DNA of 64,000 nucleotides from Desulfobacter hydrogenophilus. GTDB lineage: Bacteria; Desulfobacterota; Desulfobacteria; Desulfobacterales; Desulfobacteraceae. The stretch spans positions 1,313,501 through 1,377,500 of the forward strand of contig NZ_CP036313.1 in NCBI RefSeq assembly GCF_004319545.1, given 5' to 3'. The translations under genes and the position numbers were made by a program. The notes below the pieces were generated by a model that saw nothing but the letters and a program-made list of their open reading frames with translations, was not told the origin of the DNA and did no database searches. This document shows, piece after piece, positions 1-9,231 of this stretch (positions within the stretch are counted from its first letter, which is position 1; every line of letters begins with the position of its first letter).

Positions 1-2278
1 GCATGGCAAACAGATCCCGGATGGGGTCAAACAGCTTGGTATATGTGGCAGGATTGCTGCGCGGGGTCCGACCGATGGGTTTCTGGTCTATGTTGATGAT
101 CTTGTTGATATGGGACAGTCCGGTGATCTTTTTGTGTTTTCCCACGCTCATCTGGGAGCCGTGCAGTTTTACCGCCAGGGCCGGATAGAGAATCTGGTTG
201 ATCAGGGTGGATTTACCTGCCCCGGACACACCGGTGACCGCCGTTAAAAGCCCCACAGGAATTTTGGCGGTGATGTCGGCCAGATTATTTTCACCTGCTC
301 CGTGGATGGTGATCCATTTATTTCCCATGGTTTTGGGCATTCTTCGTTTTTCAGGTACGGCAATGGTTTCACGTCCGCTTAAAAATTGACCGGTGAGGGA
401 AACCGGGTTTCTGCGAATCTGTTCAGGTGTGCCCTGGGCCACAATTTCCCCGCCCAGGTGACCGGCACCCGGGCCGATGTCCACAATCCAGTCCGAGGCC
501 TCCATGGTCTCCTGGTCATGCTCCACAATGAGCAGGGTGTTGCCGATGTCCCGCAGGTGTTTCAGTGTGGACAGCAACTTGATGTTGTCTCTCTGGTGAA
601 GGCCGATGGAGGGCTCATCCAAAATATAAAGCACCCCGGTCAGTTCAGACCCCACCTGGGAGGCCAGGCGGATGCGTTGGGATTCCCCGCCGGACAGTGT
701 GGGACCGGACCTGTCCAGGGAAAGATAATCCAGGCCGACGTTCACCAGAAACCCCAGACGATCCCGAATCTCTTTGAGCAATTCGGCGGCAATGAGCTTT
801 TTGCTGCCGGTCAGCTCAAGGGAAGAGATAAAATTATAAGCCTCTTTCACGGTCATCTCAGTGACATCCATAATGGAGTTGTCATTAATTTTGACATGCA
901 GAATTTCATCCCGCAGCCGCCGGCCTTTGCATGCTGGGCAGATAGCCGACGTCATGAAATTGGTATAGTACTTTTTCTGGTGTTCGGACTGGGTATTTCT
1001 GTACCGGCGCATCAGGGTGTGGATCAGGCCTTCGTGGGTTCTGGAAAAACTGCCCTGGATCTTTGACGAGTTCCAGTTTACGGTCATTTGTTTGCTGTCC
1101 GAGCCATAGAGTAACAGGTCCCGCTGTTTTTTAGGCAGCTTTTTCCAGGGAATATCAAAATCAATACCCCACTGTTCCTCCATGGCCAGAAGCTGGCCCT
1201 TGCCCCAGGAATTTTCATTGTTAAACCGCGGTTTTTTGATGAAATAATTTTTCCAGGGGACCACCGCACCCTCGCGAATGGATAGATTGGTATCCGGCAC
1301 CACTTTATCCGGATCAATGGCCAAAAGGGTGCCAATTCCGTTGCAGTCCGGACACATGCCCAAAGGCGAGTTAAAGGAAAAAATCTGGGGTGTAAGTTCG
1401 GGATAGGCAATGCCGCAACAGGAGCGGGCCTCACTCATTTTCAGATCTTCTCTGCCCACCATGTGAACAATGAGTTGGCCTGCGCCCAGTTTCAAGGCCG
1501 CTTCCACCGAATCGGTAAGCCGTTTTTCAAACGCGCCTTCGGACTTTACCACCAACCGGTCAATAACCACCTCAATGTGGTGCTTTTTGTTCCGGGCCAG
1601 GGTCTGGACATTTTCAAGGTCCTGGACCACCCCGTCCACCCGGACCCTTGCATACCCCTCGCGTTTGAGGTCTTCAAGGCGCTCCCGGTGTTCACCTTTC
1701 CGGTTTTCCACAATGGGCGCTAAAATCAGGATCTTAGACCCGTCAGGCAAATCCATAATCTGGGAGACCATGGCCTGGGCATGACCCCGTCCCACCTTTT
1801 TTCCGCATTTATAGCAGTACTGGGTTCCCACCCGGGCAAAAAGCACCCGCAGGTAATCGTAAATTTCGGTGATGGTCCCCACGGTGGAGCGTGGATTTTT
1901 GGACGCGGCCTTCTGTTCAATTGCAATGGTGGGGGATAGCCCCCGGATGGTCTCGTACCGCGGTTTTTCCATCTGCCCGATGAACTGGCGGGCATAGGAG
2001 GACAGGGATTCCACATACCGGCGCTGGCCTTCGGCAAAAATAGTATCAAAGGCCAGGCTGGACTTGCCCGACCCGGAAACCCCCGTCACCACCACCAGCT
2101 TTTTTTTGGGGATCTCCACATCAATATTTTTAAGGTTGTGTTCCTTGGCGCCCCGGACAATGATCCGGTCCAATTCCTTGGACCTGGAATCATCTTCTAT
2201 GGGGTGCAGGGGGGTCAGGCTATCAGCAGCATAACTATCAGCTGTCTGGGTTACAGCGGCAGCAATATTCTTTTTCAT
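1..2278 (-). CDS. uvrA: Excinuclease ABC subunit A (UvrA), 3' end outside the window
   Basis: UvrA is the DNA-damage recognition ATPase of nucleotide excision repair; it acts as a dimer with UvrB in the cytoplasm. The minus-strand frame is open from ATG at 2278 to the window edge, about 759 codons. Visible features are a first Walker A (GVSGSGKSS, near residue 70), the zinc-site cysteines in the CYKCGKK and CPACKGRRL segments, an ABC signature ([12 protein letters not shown]) with Walker B (ILDEPS), and the family block [13 protein letters not shown] close to the window edge. The family is about 940 residues, so roughly the last 180 lie outside. The start used adds about 30 residues before the usual UvrA N-terminus; no better ATG was found. 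It is transcribed away from the IS remnant to its right. Confidence 0.97.
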   Translation of the reverse strand, partial: MKKNIAAAVTQTADSYAADSLTPLHPIEDDSRSKELDRIIVRGAKEHNLKNIDVEIPKKKLVVVTGVSGSGKSSLAFDTIFAEGQRRYVESLSSYARQFIGQMEKPRYETIRGLSPTIAIEQKAASKNPRSTVGTITEIYDYLRVLFARVGTQYCYKCGKKVGRGHAQAMVSQIMDLPDGSKILILAPIVENRKGEHRERLEDLKREGYARVRVDGVVQDLENVQTLARNKKHHIEVVIDRLVVKSEGAFEKRLTDSVEAALKLGAGQLIVHMVGREDLKMSEARSCCGIAYPELTPQIFSFNSPLGMCPDCNGIGTLLAIDPDKVVPDTNLSIREGAVVPWKNYFIKKPRFNNENSWGKGQLLAMEEQWGIDFDIPWKKLPKKQRDLLLYGSDSKQMTVNWNSSKIQGSFSRTHEGLIHTLMRRYRNTQSEHQKKYYTNFMTSAICPACKGRRLRDEILHVKINDNSIMDVTEMTVKEAYNFISSLELTGSKKLIAAELLKEIRDRLGFLVNVGLDYLSLDRSGPTLSGGESQRIRLASQVGSELTGVLYILDEPSIGLHQRDNIKLLSTLKHLRDIGNTLLIVEHDQETMEASDWIVDIGPGAGHLGGEIVAQGTPEQIRRNPVSLTGQFLSGRETIAVPEKRRMPKTMGNKWITIHGAGENNLADITAKIPVGLLTAVTGVSGAGKSTLINQILYPALAVKLHGSQMSVGKHKKITGLSHINKIINIDQKPIGRTPRSNPATYTKLFDPIRDLFAM

Positions 2279-2306
2279 GGGTCACCATGTTTGTTTTTGG
2301 TTACCC
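2279..2306 (-). promoter_or_regulatory. Inverted repeat directly upstream of uvrA
   Basis: GGGTCACC at 2279-2286 and GGTTACCC at 2299-2306 form an inverted repeat with one mismatch, touching the uvrA start codon. It could be an operator or a hairpin over the ribosome-binding region. No LexA assignment is possible from the sequence alone. Confidence 0.35.
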
Positions 2307-2440
2307 TAACAACGATAATCACCTGCTTTGAAAAGTAAAGTCCGGGTAGCAGGATCTTAATTAACGCTGGATTTGGATAATGCGAAGACTGCGAAGTCTT
2401 GTTTGGAAACAAGTGATGGGGGAGTCCTATCCCGATTATA

Positions 2441-2462
2441 AAGTGGACCCCAATGTCAAGAC
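2441..2462. repeat. IS-end-like sequence shared with 46899-46919
   Basis: AAGTGGACCCCAATGTCAAG (2441-2460) recurs at 46899-46919 with one C fewer. Here it lies just downstream of a broken transposase, and there it lies inside the IS cluster. It is probably the end of an insertion sequence that left only scraps. The 2307-2440 stretch to its left holds a short perfect hairpin (CTTGTTT/AAACAAG, 2400-2415) and no gene. Confidence 0.4.
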
Positions 2463-2477
2463 AGTTTTCTATTCAAT

Positions 2478-2846
2478 TTAAGCGTCATCTCTTGGATTTT
2501 CGAGAGAATCATCAAGAAGCTTTCTGATGACAAAATAAATCCGGCGGCAAAGATGAAGGGTAAACCGCCGCCAGTTATATGTCGAAGAGTTCAGAAAATT
2601 GTAAGCAGCGTCCTTATCGACTTTAATCTTTTTGTTTTTCACAATGCCCTGGTATAAATTTTTGTTGTGAAATGCCAGGTTAAACAGGGCTGTAAAAATG
2701 GCAAGCGGTGATGCCCCTTTCGTTTTAACGATTCCTGATTGATTCAATAACGTACCAATTTTGAATTTTGTAAAAAAATCACTGAGTACGCCAATCTGTT
2801 CTGACTTTGTTATTTGATTTTGTAGGTCGGTAAGGGTAGTATTCAT
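2478..2846 (-). pseudogene. IS4-type transposase, N-terminal fragment
   Basis: The peptide beginning MNTTLTDLQNQITKSEQIG resembles the N-terminal region of DDE (IS4-superfamily) transposases, with the GASPLAIFTALFNLAF and AYNFLNSSTYNWRRF segments. The chosen ATG at 2846 has AAAGGAAA upstream; a longer frame back to 2933 has no such site. The frame stops after about 122 residues, before any DDE catalytic domain, so the gene is truncated at its 3' end. An inverted repeat (AAATTCGTCA, 2911-2920 against 2849-2858) brackets the ribosome-binding region and may be part of the element. Confidence 0.7.
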
Positions 2847-2920
2847 TTTGACGAATTTCCTTTGTCTGAAATGTTTGTTTAGTGGTAAACGAAGCATATC
2901 ACATAAAGTAAAATTCGTCA

Positions 2921-3442
2921 ATTTATATTGCAAATTCAGTTAGTTATGGTCTCATTCGCTGCTGTTTTTAAGCACCGAAAGTTGAGATTGTAAAATATCA
3001 ATTAAAACGCAATAATAAAGCGCGCCAAAGTCATAGGAAAAAACAAATTGCAATCGCTCAAAATTTAAATATCAAAGTGTCGTTATAGTGTTATGAAATA
3101 TAGCTCCCGATTGCGACATTGATGGCAGAAAAAACGAACATTTTCACCAGTCAAAATTTAAATGGATAAAACCCCTATTCTTTTATGCAGAAACCATCTA
3201 AAATAATTCGAAAAATAGGTTTAGCATCACTATCACTTATCAAAGGGATTTTGGACGCCATTTACTCAAAAAGCTAGATCGATAAAACCCTATGGCGGAT
3301 TTTCCCTAAATGTTTAATTACACCCAATATTCGTTATGATAGTAGTGGTGCATTTTGTCAGAAACCAGGAATAGGCCTTTAACGTCGTGAAAAAAACATG
3401 CACAACCAAACTCCAATGTAGGTTCACAAAAGGAGGCGCAGG
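2921..3442. other. AT-rich intergenic region without a gene
   Basis: About 520 bases of AT-rich sequence between the IS remnant and the heparinase-like gene. The only convincing element is the AGGAGG ribosome-binding site at 3431-3436. TCAAAATTTAAAT occurs twice, about 95 bases apart (near 3056 and 3151). No RNA gene or terminator was recognised. Confidence 0.5.
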
Positions 3443-6037
3443 GTGAAAGTTCTGATAAAAGTTACCGTGGCTGCTTTGGCTATCATCGTAACAACATTTG
3501 CAGGATTCGGTCATACTGGTGAAATGCTTCACCAGGAAGCAGGGGCAAAATTATTGGCCGGATCGGTGCCTCCCTCATCAACCCTGAGAGCTTCAGGCGA
3601 GGACGCTTTTTTCCAACCACTGGGGCCTCGAAGAAATAAACTGCGGACCGGGAATGCCTATGGGATCACCATGGCAGAGGAGGCACTGCCGGTGGAGCAA
3701 TTGCCCAGGATGGTGAATGGGCACCCGAGACTGCTTGTAAGACCATCTGAATGGAAGCATGGATTGTCGTTTGCACAGCTTCGTGCTCGTGCCAGGCAGG
3801 AGCCCTGGGCCAGGCAAGTGGCAATAGATATGAAAAAACCGCCCGACCATCCCTCTTCCTCATCCGTGATAACCCATCGTGCTCTGCTCTATTTGATAAC
3901 TGGAGATGAAACTCTGGTACCCCGCATCGTTGAACGGATCATGGCGGCCAAGCCGCAGTATAATGTCGGGGGCGGGTTGGTTCAAACGGCGTTGTGGTTC
4001 GACTGGATTTATAATAGCCCCAGCGTTACCGAAGACCAGCGCCGTAGTATGGCAGATAAGATCGCCGAGGTGGCGCTGAAATGTGCCCGGATTTATGAGT
4101 CAGGGCATGCCTTTGACATCTGGACCCACCGCGGGTCACCTGGCTGGCCATCGGACGTGCTTGCCGCTGGACTTGTGCTGGATGATCACCCGGAGGCCGT
4201 TAAGCTCAGGCGCTGGGGGATGGGGTACTTTAAAAGAAATTACTTCCGGGCCTGGCAGCACAATGGCGGGTCCTGGATGCACGGCGGCAGTGCCTACAAC
4301 ATCGGTATGATCATGCCGCAGATAATCGCTTACTGGGCAAGTGCAGTGGAGGGCGAGGATATCTACGAAGTTATTCAAAGGGATTACGGCAACTGGCTGG
4401 AGGGCCACCTTCACTACATGATGGCTGAGGTTTTTCCGGACAAGACCCGTAGCGATGCAGTAGCTTGGGACTACAATCCGCCGGGACTCAGGATTAAAGG
4501 TAAAAGTTTTTATTGGACCATTGCCCGCGCCTATGGCAATTCTGAATTTTATGCCTTTCAGCGGTGGCTTAAGGAAGACCCCATGGGCGGGCCCTATGGG
4601 CGACTGATCCGAATTTTATTTTACAGCAAGGCAATTGATGGTAGAGCGGCAGACGGTGTACTCGACAAACCTTTTATAAAGCTCTGGGGAAGAAATGGAT
4701 CAGGATATCTTCAAATGCGCAATAAAGGATGGGCTCCCGATGGTACGGTGATTGAGTTTAAATGCGGTGACTGGGTGTGGACCCACAGCCAGGCCAATCA
4801 CGTCAATTCTTTTTGGATATTCAGCAAAGGTCGCCTGGCAGTGCAGGGGGGCAGTTATGGCCTGGACAAGTGCTGGCATGGGGGGGCTGGAAGTCATTAT
4901 TTTACCCAAACGATCAGCAGCAATAGCATGTTAATTTTTCAGCCTGGAGAATTCAACCATGCAGGAGGATCAGGAGCCGGAGATCTTCTGGCCCCCGGGA
5001 TTATCGCCAACCCTGGCGGACAGAGGATGAGATGGGCCTGCGGTCAGACCTGTTTTACCTTTGACGAGTATCTGCGCAGGAAATCAGAAGAAAGCACTGT
5101 CCAGGCCGGTTTGTTTGAAACCGGGGAGATCCTTGCCTTTGAAAAGGCCAAAGACAACAGCTATACATATGTATCCGGTGATGCCACCATGGCATACAAT
5201 AATCCGCGATTCAGCTATTGGTATAAGGGGAAAAAGTCCGGGCGAGTCTGGAAGAATAAACCAAAAATTGATCTTTTTACCCGTTCCATGGTGTATCTGA
5301 TGGAAACCAACAATCTTGTGATGTTCGACCGGGTGCAATCCCTGGATAAATCCTGGAAAAAATCCTGGCTGTGTCATTTTCAGGGCAAACCCGAGGTGTT
5401 GGATGGCAGGCTTATAAAAACCGAGGTGCCGGGCCACATAGACAGTTTCAATGGGGGCACCATTCAGATGACCTGGGGGGATGGTGTGCTTAAGCCGCCA
5501 AACCCCGATGATCCCGGAAGATTGTTTATCCGAACCCTGCTTCCTGAAGAGCAAATTATTCGTAGAGTCGGTGGGGATGGTTACGAGGCCTGGTGGAATG
5601 GCAAGAACCGCACGGGAGATTCAAAAAAAGCTAAAAGCCTTATAAAAAAGCTGGACGCTGGACGCTGGCGGATTGAAGTCTCACCGGCAATTCCTAAAAA
5701 ATTTGATAATTTCCTGCATCTCATTCATATCGGCGACACAAAAACCGCAAAGATGCCCACAGTGGGGAAGATCGAGTCCGAAAATCATAGAATGGTCGGA
5801 GTTGCCGTGGGAGGGACGCTTGTGATGTTCGGACGCAGCGGTATGGTTGATGATGAGGTCTCCTATAGCGTTCCAAAGGGTATAATTGATCATTTGATTG
5901 TTGATTTGAAACCTGGCACCAGGTATTCAGTGGCTGGAACAGCTCAAGGGGAGAATAAAATCACAGCCAGTGAGGAGGGAACATTGCGGTTTGCTGTAAA
6001 TGGCCCTGCAACCATCAAACTTACCCCGGAGAGGTGA
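3443..6037 (+). CDS. Exported heparinase II/III-like polysaccharide lyase family protein
   Basis: The product is 864 residues with a GTG start placed by AGGAGG at 3431-3436. A hydrophobic stretch (residues 5-24) acts as a signal peptide. From about residue 90 (NGHPRLLVRPSEW) to 400 it resembles the alpha/alpha toroid of heparinase II/III and alginate-lyase-like enzymes (GGSWMHGGSAYNIG). From about 420 it reads like the beta-sandwich domain: SQANHVNSFWIFSKGRLAV, then a GGSYG turn and YFTQTISSNSML, where family members usually have an AHNTL-type block. Such enzymes cleave uronic-acid polysaccharides by beta-elimination in the periplasm or outside the cell. The substrate is unknown, and assignment of catalytic residues needs a structure. 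It is followed after three bases by the transglutaminase/HEAT gene, so the two are almost certainly co-transcribed. No transporter or sulfatase is nearby. Confidence 0.8.
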   Translation: MKVLIKVTVAALAIIVTTFAGFGHTGEMLHQEAGAKLLAGSVPPSSTLRASGEDAFFQPLGPRRNKLRTGNAYGITMAEEALPVEQLPRMVNGHPRLLVRPSEWKHGLSFAQLRARARQEPWARQVAIDMKKPPDHPSSSSVITHRALLYLITGDETLVPRIVERIMAAKPQYNVGGGLVQTALWFDWIYNSPSVTEDQRRSMADKIAEVALKCARIYESGHAFDIWTHRGSPGWPSDVLAAGLVLDDHPEAVKLRRWGMGYFKRNYFRAWQHNGGSWMHGGSAYNIGMIMPQIIAYWASAVEGEDIYEVIQRDYGNWLEGHLHYMMAEVFPDKTRSDAVAWDYNPPGLRIKGKSFYWTIARAYGNSEFYAFQRWLKEDPMGGPYGRLIRILFYSKAIDGRAADGVLDKPFIKLWGRNGSGYLQMRNKGWAPDGTVIEFKCGDWVWTHSQANHVNSFWIFSKGRLAVQGGSYGLDKCWHGGAGSHYFTQTISSNSMLIFQPGEFNHAGGSGAGDLLAPGIIANPGGQRMRWACGQTCFTFDEYLRRKSEESTVQAGLFETGEILAFEKAKDNSYTYVSGDATMAYNNPRFSYWYKGKKSGRVWKNKPKIDLFTRSMVYLMETNNLVMFDRVQSLDKSWKKSWLCHFQGKPEVLDGRLIKTEVPGHIDSFNGGTIQMTWGDGVLKPPNPDDPGRLFIRTLLPEEQIIRRVGGDGYEAWWNGKNRTGDSKKAKSLIKKLDAGRWRIEVSPAIPKKFDNFLHLIHIGDTKTAKMPTVGKIESENHRMVGVAVGGTLVMFGRSGMVDDEVSYSVPKGIIDHLIVDLKPGTRYSVAGTAQGENKITASEEGTLRFAVNGPATIKLTPER

Positions 6038-6040
6038 TAT

Positions 6041-8632
6041 ATGTTGATCAAATCTACATTCATTTTCACAGGTCGCTCAATTGTATTGTTCTCTGTGATC
6101 TTACTTTCTTTTTTCTTTATTTCTCCGCACGCCTCAGATGCCAGAGACGTATTGGAAACCGATCCTTTTTATCAAAGACTTAAAGAGATCTGGTCCAAGG
6201 TGGATATGGAAAGGGATCTGGAGTATTGGCGGGCGCCGGAACGTACCCCCGGGAAAGTTTTATGTGAGGTGCCGGCTGTCAATGATTTCTGGGTGAGTTG
6301 TGACCGTTGGCCGGATGGTTCCGACCCACGGCGTTTCGGCCTGGATGCTTTGCGCCTTTCCAACGCCAAAACCGATCATGAGAAAGCTCTGGCTGTATAT
6401 CGTTGGGTGCGCCGGTGGATGATTTTCAACAATAAAAAAGGATGTCCCACCGAACGGTTAAATCCTGATGTTACAGGTCGCCCCTGGGTCAACCAGGCTG
6501 ATAAGCTGCTGAATGGGTATGGCGTTCATTGGTGCGGCGGACAGGCCCGGGTGGTGGAGCAGGTTTGGCGGGCACTGGGCTACAGGGCTGAAAAGGTAGT
6601 CAGGGGAGGCCACACCATCGTTGGGATGCACTATCAGGATTATGACGGTATCTCTCGCTGGCACGGCCTGGATGTTTCCCACAGTGCTGTGGGCTGGCAC
6701 AGCTCCTACAAGCGCCTGCTGAGCCTGGACGAACTGTCCAGCCAATGGTACGCTTTTTATTATCAGTATGGCCTGCCTGGAAACGGGCACCTTTATTTCA
6801 ACGACCATCCCATGGAATTATCTTTTCGACGTGGCGAAACCCTGGAGCGGTTATGGGGAAATGTGGGTAAACCATACCAGGACAACGTTGCCCAGGGAAA
6901 AGGAATGGCTGAAAAAGTTCCTGCCTTTGAGAGGGGGCCTTACTTCCCATTTACTTACGGCAACGGAATTTGGCGCTATAAACCCGATTTTTCTCGGCCT
7001 GACTGGGAAAAGGGGCTCGCAGCTCCATTGGTCAACATGGTGTCAGAAAAGCTGCAACCGGCAAAGGTAAGTGCTCCGGCAACCGCTGTTTGGTGTTTTC
7101 GCACCCCCTACATTATTTCTGATGCTGAAGTCAGGCTCAAGATCTTTCGTAAAACCACCCGAGAAAAAATTAGTATATCCCTATCACCAGACAATGGTAA
7201 AACCTGGAAAAAAGTATGGGCATGCCCGGATCATGTTCTGGGGGAACAAGACATAGTTGTTCCCATATGCGATAAATTCGAGGTTGCTGAAAAGGGAGCG
7301 CGCCCCCCTGGCGATTTCAACTCTCCTTTTGGCAGATATGCCTATCAGTTGAAATTAGAGCTTTTTACATCTGGCCAACCAGGCGACTGTCGTGTAGAGG
7401 CCATTGATTTTGAAAATACGGTGCAGCTAAACCTTTATTCGCTGCCGCAGCTACATCCCGGAAAGAATAAAATTTTGGTTCGGGGTAGTATTGAACCGGG
7501 TGAGGCCGTCCAAATAAGCTATGTCTGGGATGATCCAACGGGAAAAGACCGACGCAATGTCACACATGTTGAAAAGTCTCCCTACACATATGAGATAGTT
7601 GCGGGTGGAATCAAATGGGAAGATTGCATCTGCAAGTCTATCACCATCGAAGCGGTGGCTGCCACCGGGCAGGGGAATCATACTATTGTCAAAGAGAAAC
7701 TGTCCAGGTACATAGTGGATAAAAAACTCCCCCCGGTAGAACAGACCATGGGCCGATGGAACGGACAGCCCCTTAAAAAGAATCTTCCCAAATTGACAGA
7801 CGTACGGGCCGCAACCCGGGATATAAAACGATTTAAACGCATGATGCGGGCAGCAGTGATGATTGCTGATCCCCAGACCTTTGATGCATTCAAGGAATTA
7901 TCCTACAAAGAATCTTCCCCGAATAACAAGCTTTTGGCTTTTGTTGGCATGTACCGATCAAATCCGGAAAAAGCGCGGTCAGTTCTGCTCGATATTCTTA
8001 GTGATCGAAATGGTAGCCGGGTGGTGTGGAGCAAGGGCAAGGATAAAAAAGATTTAGGATGGGGGCGGGAGCAATCCTGGTGTGTGGGTGGAACCGTTAT
8101 AGGTTATATCGTTGCCGAAGCCCAGTGGAAGGAGTTTTTACCGGGGTTGCTGAATGTCCTTGCCAGCAAGCAATGTTTGCCAGGCTGGGGGCCGCGCTAT
8201 GGAACGGTGAGAGTGATCGGAAGGCTTGGTGTCGGCAATAAAGAGGCAGCCGAAGCCATTCGTGGGGTTCTGGAGCATAAGTACCGCAAGGAACACGGTG
8301 ACACCCTTATTGCTGCCGCTCTGGCAGCCGGGCAAATTGGGGATCCGGCAGCTATACCAGCATTAAAAAAACATCTTGAAAGGGACTATTGGCCCCTTAA
8401 GCACAATACAGCCCTTGCATTAAGTCAATTGGGTGATAAGTCCATTCGTCCTAGGATGCAAGAGTGGTTAACCGTTGTTTTTGATGAGAACTTCAGGGGG
8501 TATGCGGCCGAGGCCCTTAAAAATATTGGTGATCCAGGCTCGATCAATTCCCTTGAAAAGGCTTTGGCAGTAGAACCTTTCCCCTGGGTTCGTCTTAAGA
8601 TGGAGGCTGCCGTGAATGCCTTACGCAAATAA
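6041..8632 (+). CDS. Exported transglutaminase-like protein with C-terminal HEAT repeats
   Basis: The product is 863 residues with a signal peptide (residues about 11-33). A transglutaminase/cysteine-protease-like core shows a full triad in order: Cys in HWCGGQA (near 165), His in GGHTIVGMH (near 190) and Asp in HGLDVSHS (near 210). The middle part (about 320-560) looks beta-rich. The C-terminal third (about 680-863) has helical repeats of HEAT type, such as AALAAGQIGDPAAIPALKKHL and AEALKNIGDPGSINSLEKAL. It starts three bases after the heparinase-like gene, with the ribosome-binding GGAGAGG overlapping that gene's end. The core could hydrolyse or cross-link an extracellular or cell-surface substrate. 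The combination with a heparinase-like partner suggests polymer processing, which is an inference. Confidence 0.75.
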   Translation: MLIKSTFIFTGRSIVLFSVILLSFFFISPHASDARDVLETDPFYQRLKEIWSKVDMERDLEYWRAPERTPGKVLCEVPAVNDFWVSCDRWPDGSDPRRFGLDALRLSNAKTDHEKALAVYRWVRRWMIFNNKKGCPTERLNPDVTGRPWVNQADKLLNGYGVHWCGGQARVVEQVWRALGYRAEKVVRGGHTIVGMHYQDYDGISRWHGLDVSHSAVGWHSSYKRLLSLDELSSQWYAFYYQYGLPGNGHLYFNDHPMELSFRRGETLERLWGNVGKPYQDNVAQGKGMAEKVPAFERGPYFPFTYGNGIWRYKPDFSRPDWEKGLAAPLVNMVSEKLQPAKVSAPATAVWCFRTPYIISDAEVRLKIFRKTTREKISISLSPDNGKTWKKVWACPDHVLGEQDIVVPICDKFEVAEKGARPPGDFNSPFGRYAYQLKLELFTSGQPGDCRVEAIDFENTVQLNLYSLPQLHPGKNKILVRGSIEPGEAVQISYVWDDPTGKDRRNVTHVEKSPYTYEIVAGGIKWEDCICKSITIEAVAATGQGNHTIVKEKLSRYIVDKKLPPVEQTMGRWNGQPLKKNLPKLTDVRAATRDIKRFKRMMRAAVMIADPQTFDAFKELSYKESSPNNKLLAFVGMYRSNPEKARSVLLDILSDRNGSRVVWSKGKDKKDLGWGREQSWCVGGTVIGYIVAEAQWKEFLPGLLNVLASKQCLPGWGPRYGTVRVIGRLGVGNKEAAEAIRGVLEHKYRKEHGDTLIAAALAAGQIGDPAAIPALKKHLERDYWPLKHNTALALSQLGDKSIRPRMQEWLTVVFDENFRGYAAEALKNIGDPGSINSLEKALAVEPFPWVRLKMEAAVNALRK

Positions 8633-9041
8633 AAAGACAGGGATGGAGTTGATAAAATTCGTGTAGGATTAGAAAAACAGGGAGTTGAATCCTCCATATC
8701 CATGGATGGCGGATCCAATAATATTGATGGCGTCACCCTATGTGCAATTTTCAGACGCTAACGAGGCCATCAAAATATAATGGATCTCGACCATAGAGAC
8801 GATTAATGAAACTCGACAGTCGTGAGTTTTGATTCTTAACCCCGGTGTTTTTTTTGATAAATAAAGGGCGCACGAATCCTGGTTAAAATGTAGGGGGAAT
8901 GGGCTACCGTTTTAAGCCGGGACATTTTTTAATTTCAAATAGTTATCTGAAACAGTATTTTTATACTGCTGTGGCAAGGGCAAATCGTCCATTCTATGAA
9001 CAACCCATTCAAAAAGGTCTGGAAATTCTTTACCAAATATC
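8633..9041. other. Region without an intact gene; in-frame tail after the HEAT gene
   Basis: Directly after the TAA at 8630-8632 the same frame stays open for 42 codons to the TAA at 8759-8761. It reads like ordinary protein (DGVDKIRVGLEKQGVESS, then MDGGSNNIDGVTLCAIFRR). It may be a former C-terminus cut off by a stop, or a gene scrap; the family is not recognised. From 8762 to 9041 nothing convincing is seen apart from a minus-strand open stretch that continues the disrupted intron fragment. Confidence 0.35.
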
Positions 9042-9217
9042 GTGTGCGGATCTGCCTGACCTGAATCCATAACTGCATTCAGAAAAAAAGGGTTCCCATA
9101 CCTGTTCCAGGATCTGGGATATGGCCTGCTGGATAAACCGGTCCAGCACCGTGGGTATTCCAAGTAAACGGACACCGCCGTCCGGTTTGGGGATTTCCCG
9201 GGTAATGCTTTGTTGGC
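9042..9217 (-). pseudogene. Group II intron reverse transcriptase/maturase fragment
   Basis: On the minus strand a 58-residue stretch reads [20 protein letters not shown], then [19 protein letters not shown] and [13 protein letters not shown]. This is the characteristic first block of LtrA-type group II intron reverse transcriptases (IPKP..GVR.LGIPTV.DR..QQA and S.YGFR.GRSAH). The YADD catalytic block, maturase and endonuclease regions are absent, and the frame is lost on both sides. It is a dead remnant abutting the 3' end of the hybrid kinase gene. Confidence 0.85.
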
Positions 9218-9231
9218 GCCTATATTAAAAG

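Noticed and set aside
386..1066. 226-codon plus-strand open frame
   Set aside because: It is opposite the well-conserved uvrA frame and has no ribosome site or family resemblance; it is a shadow.
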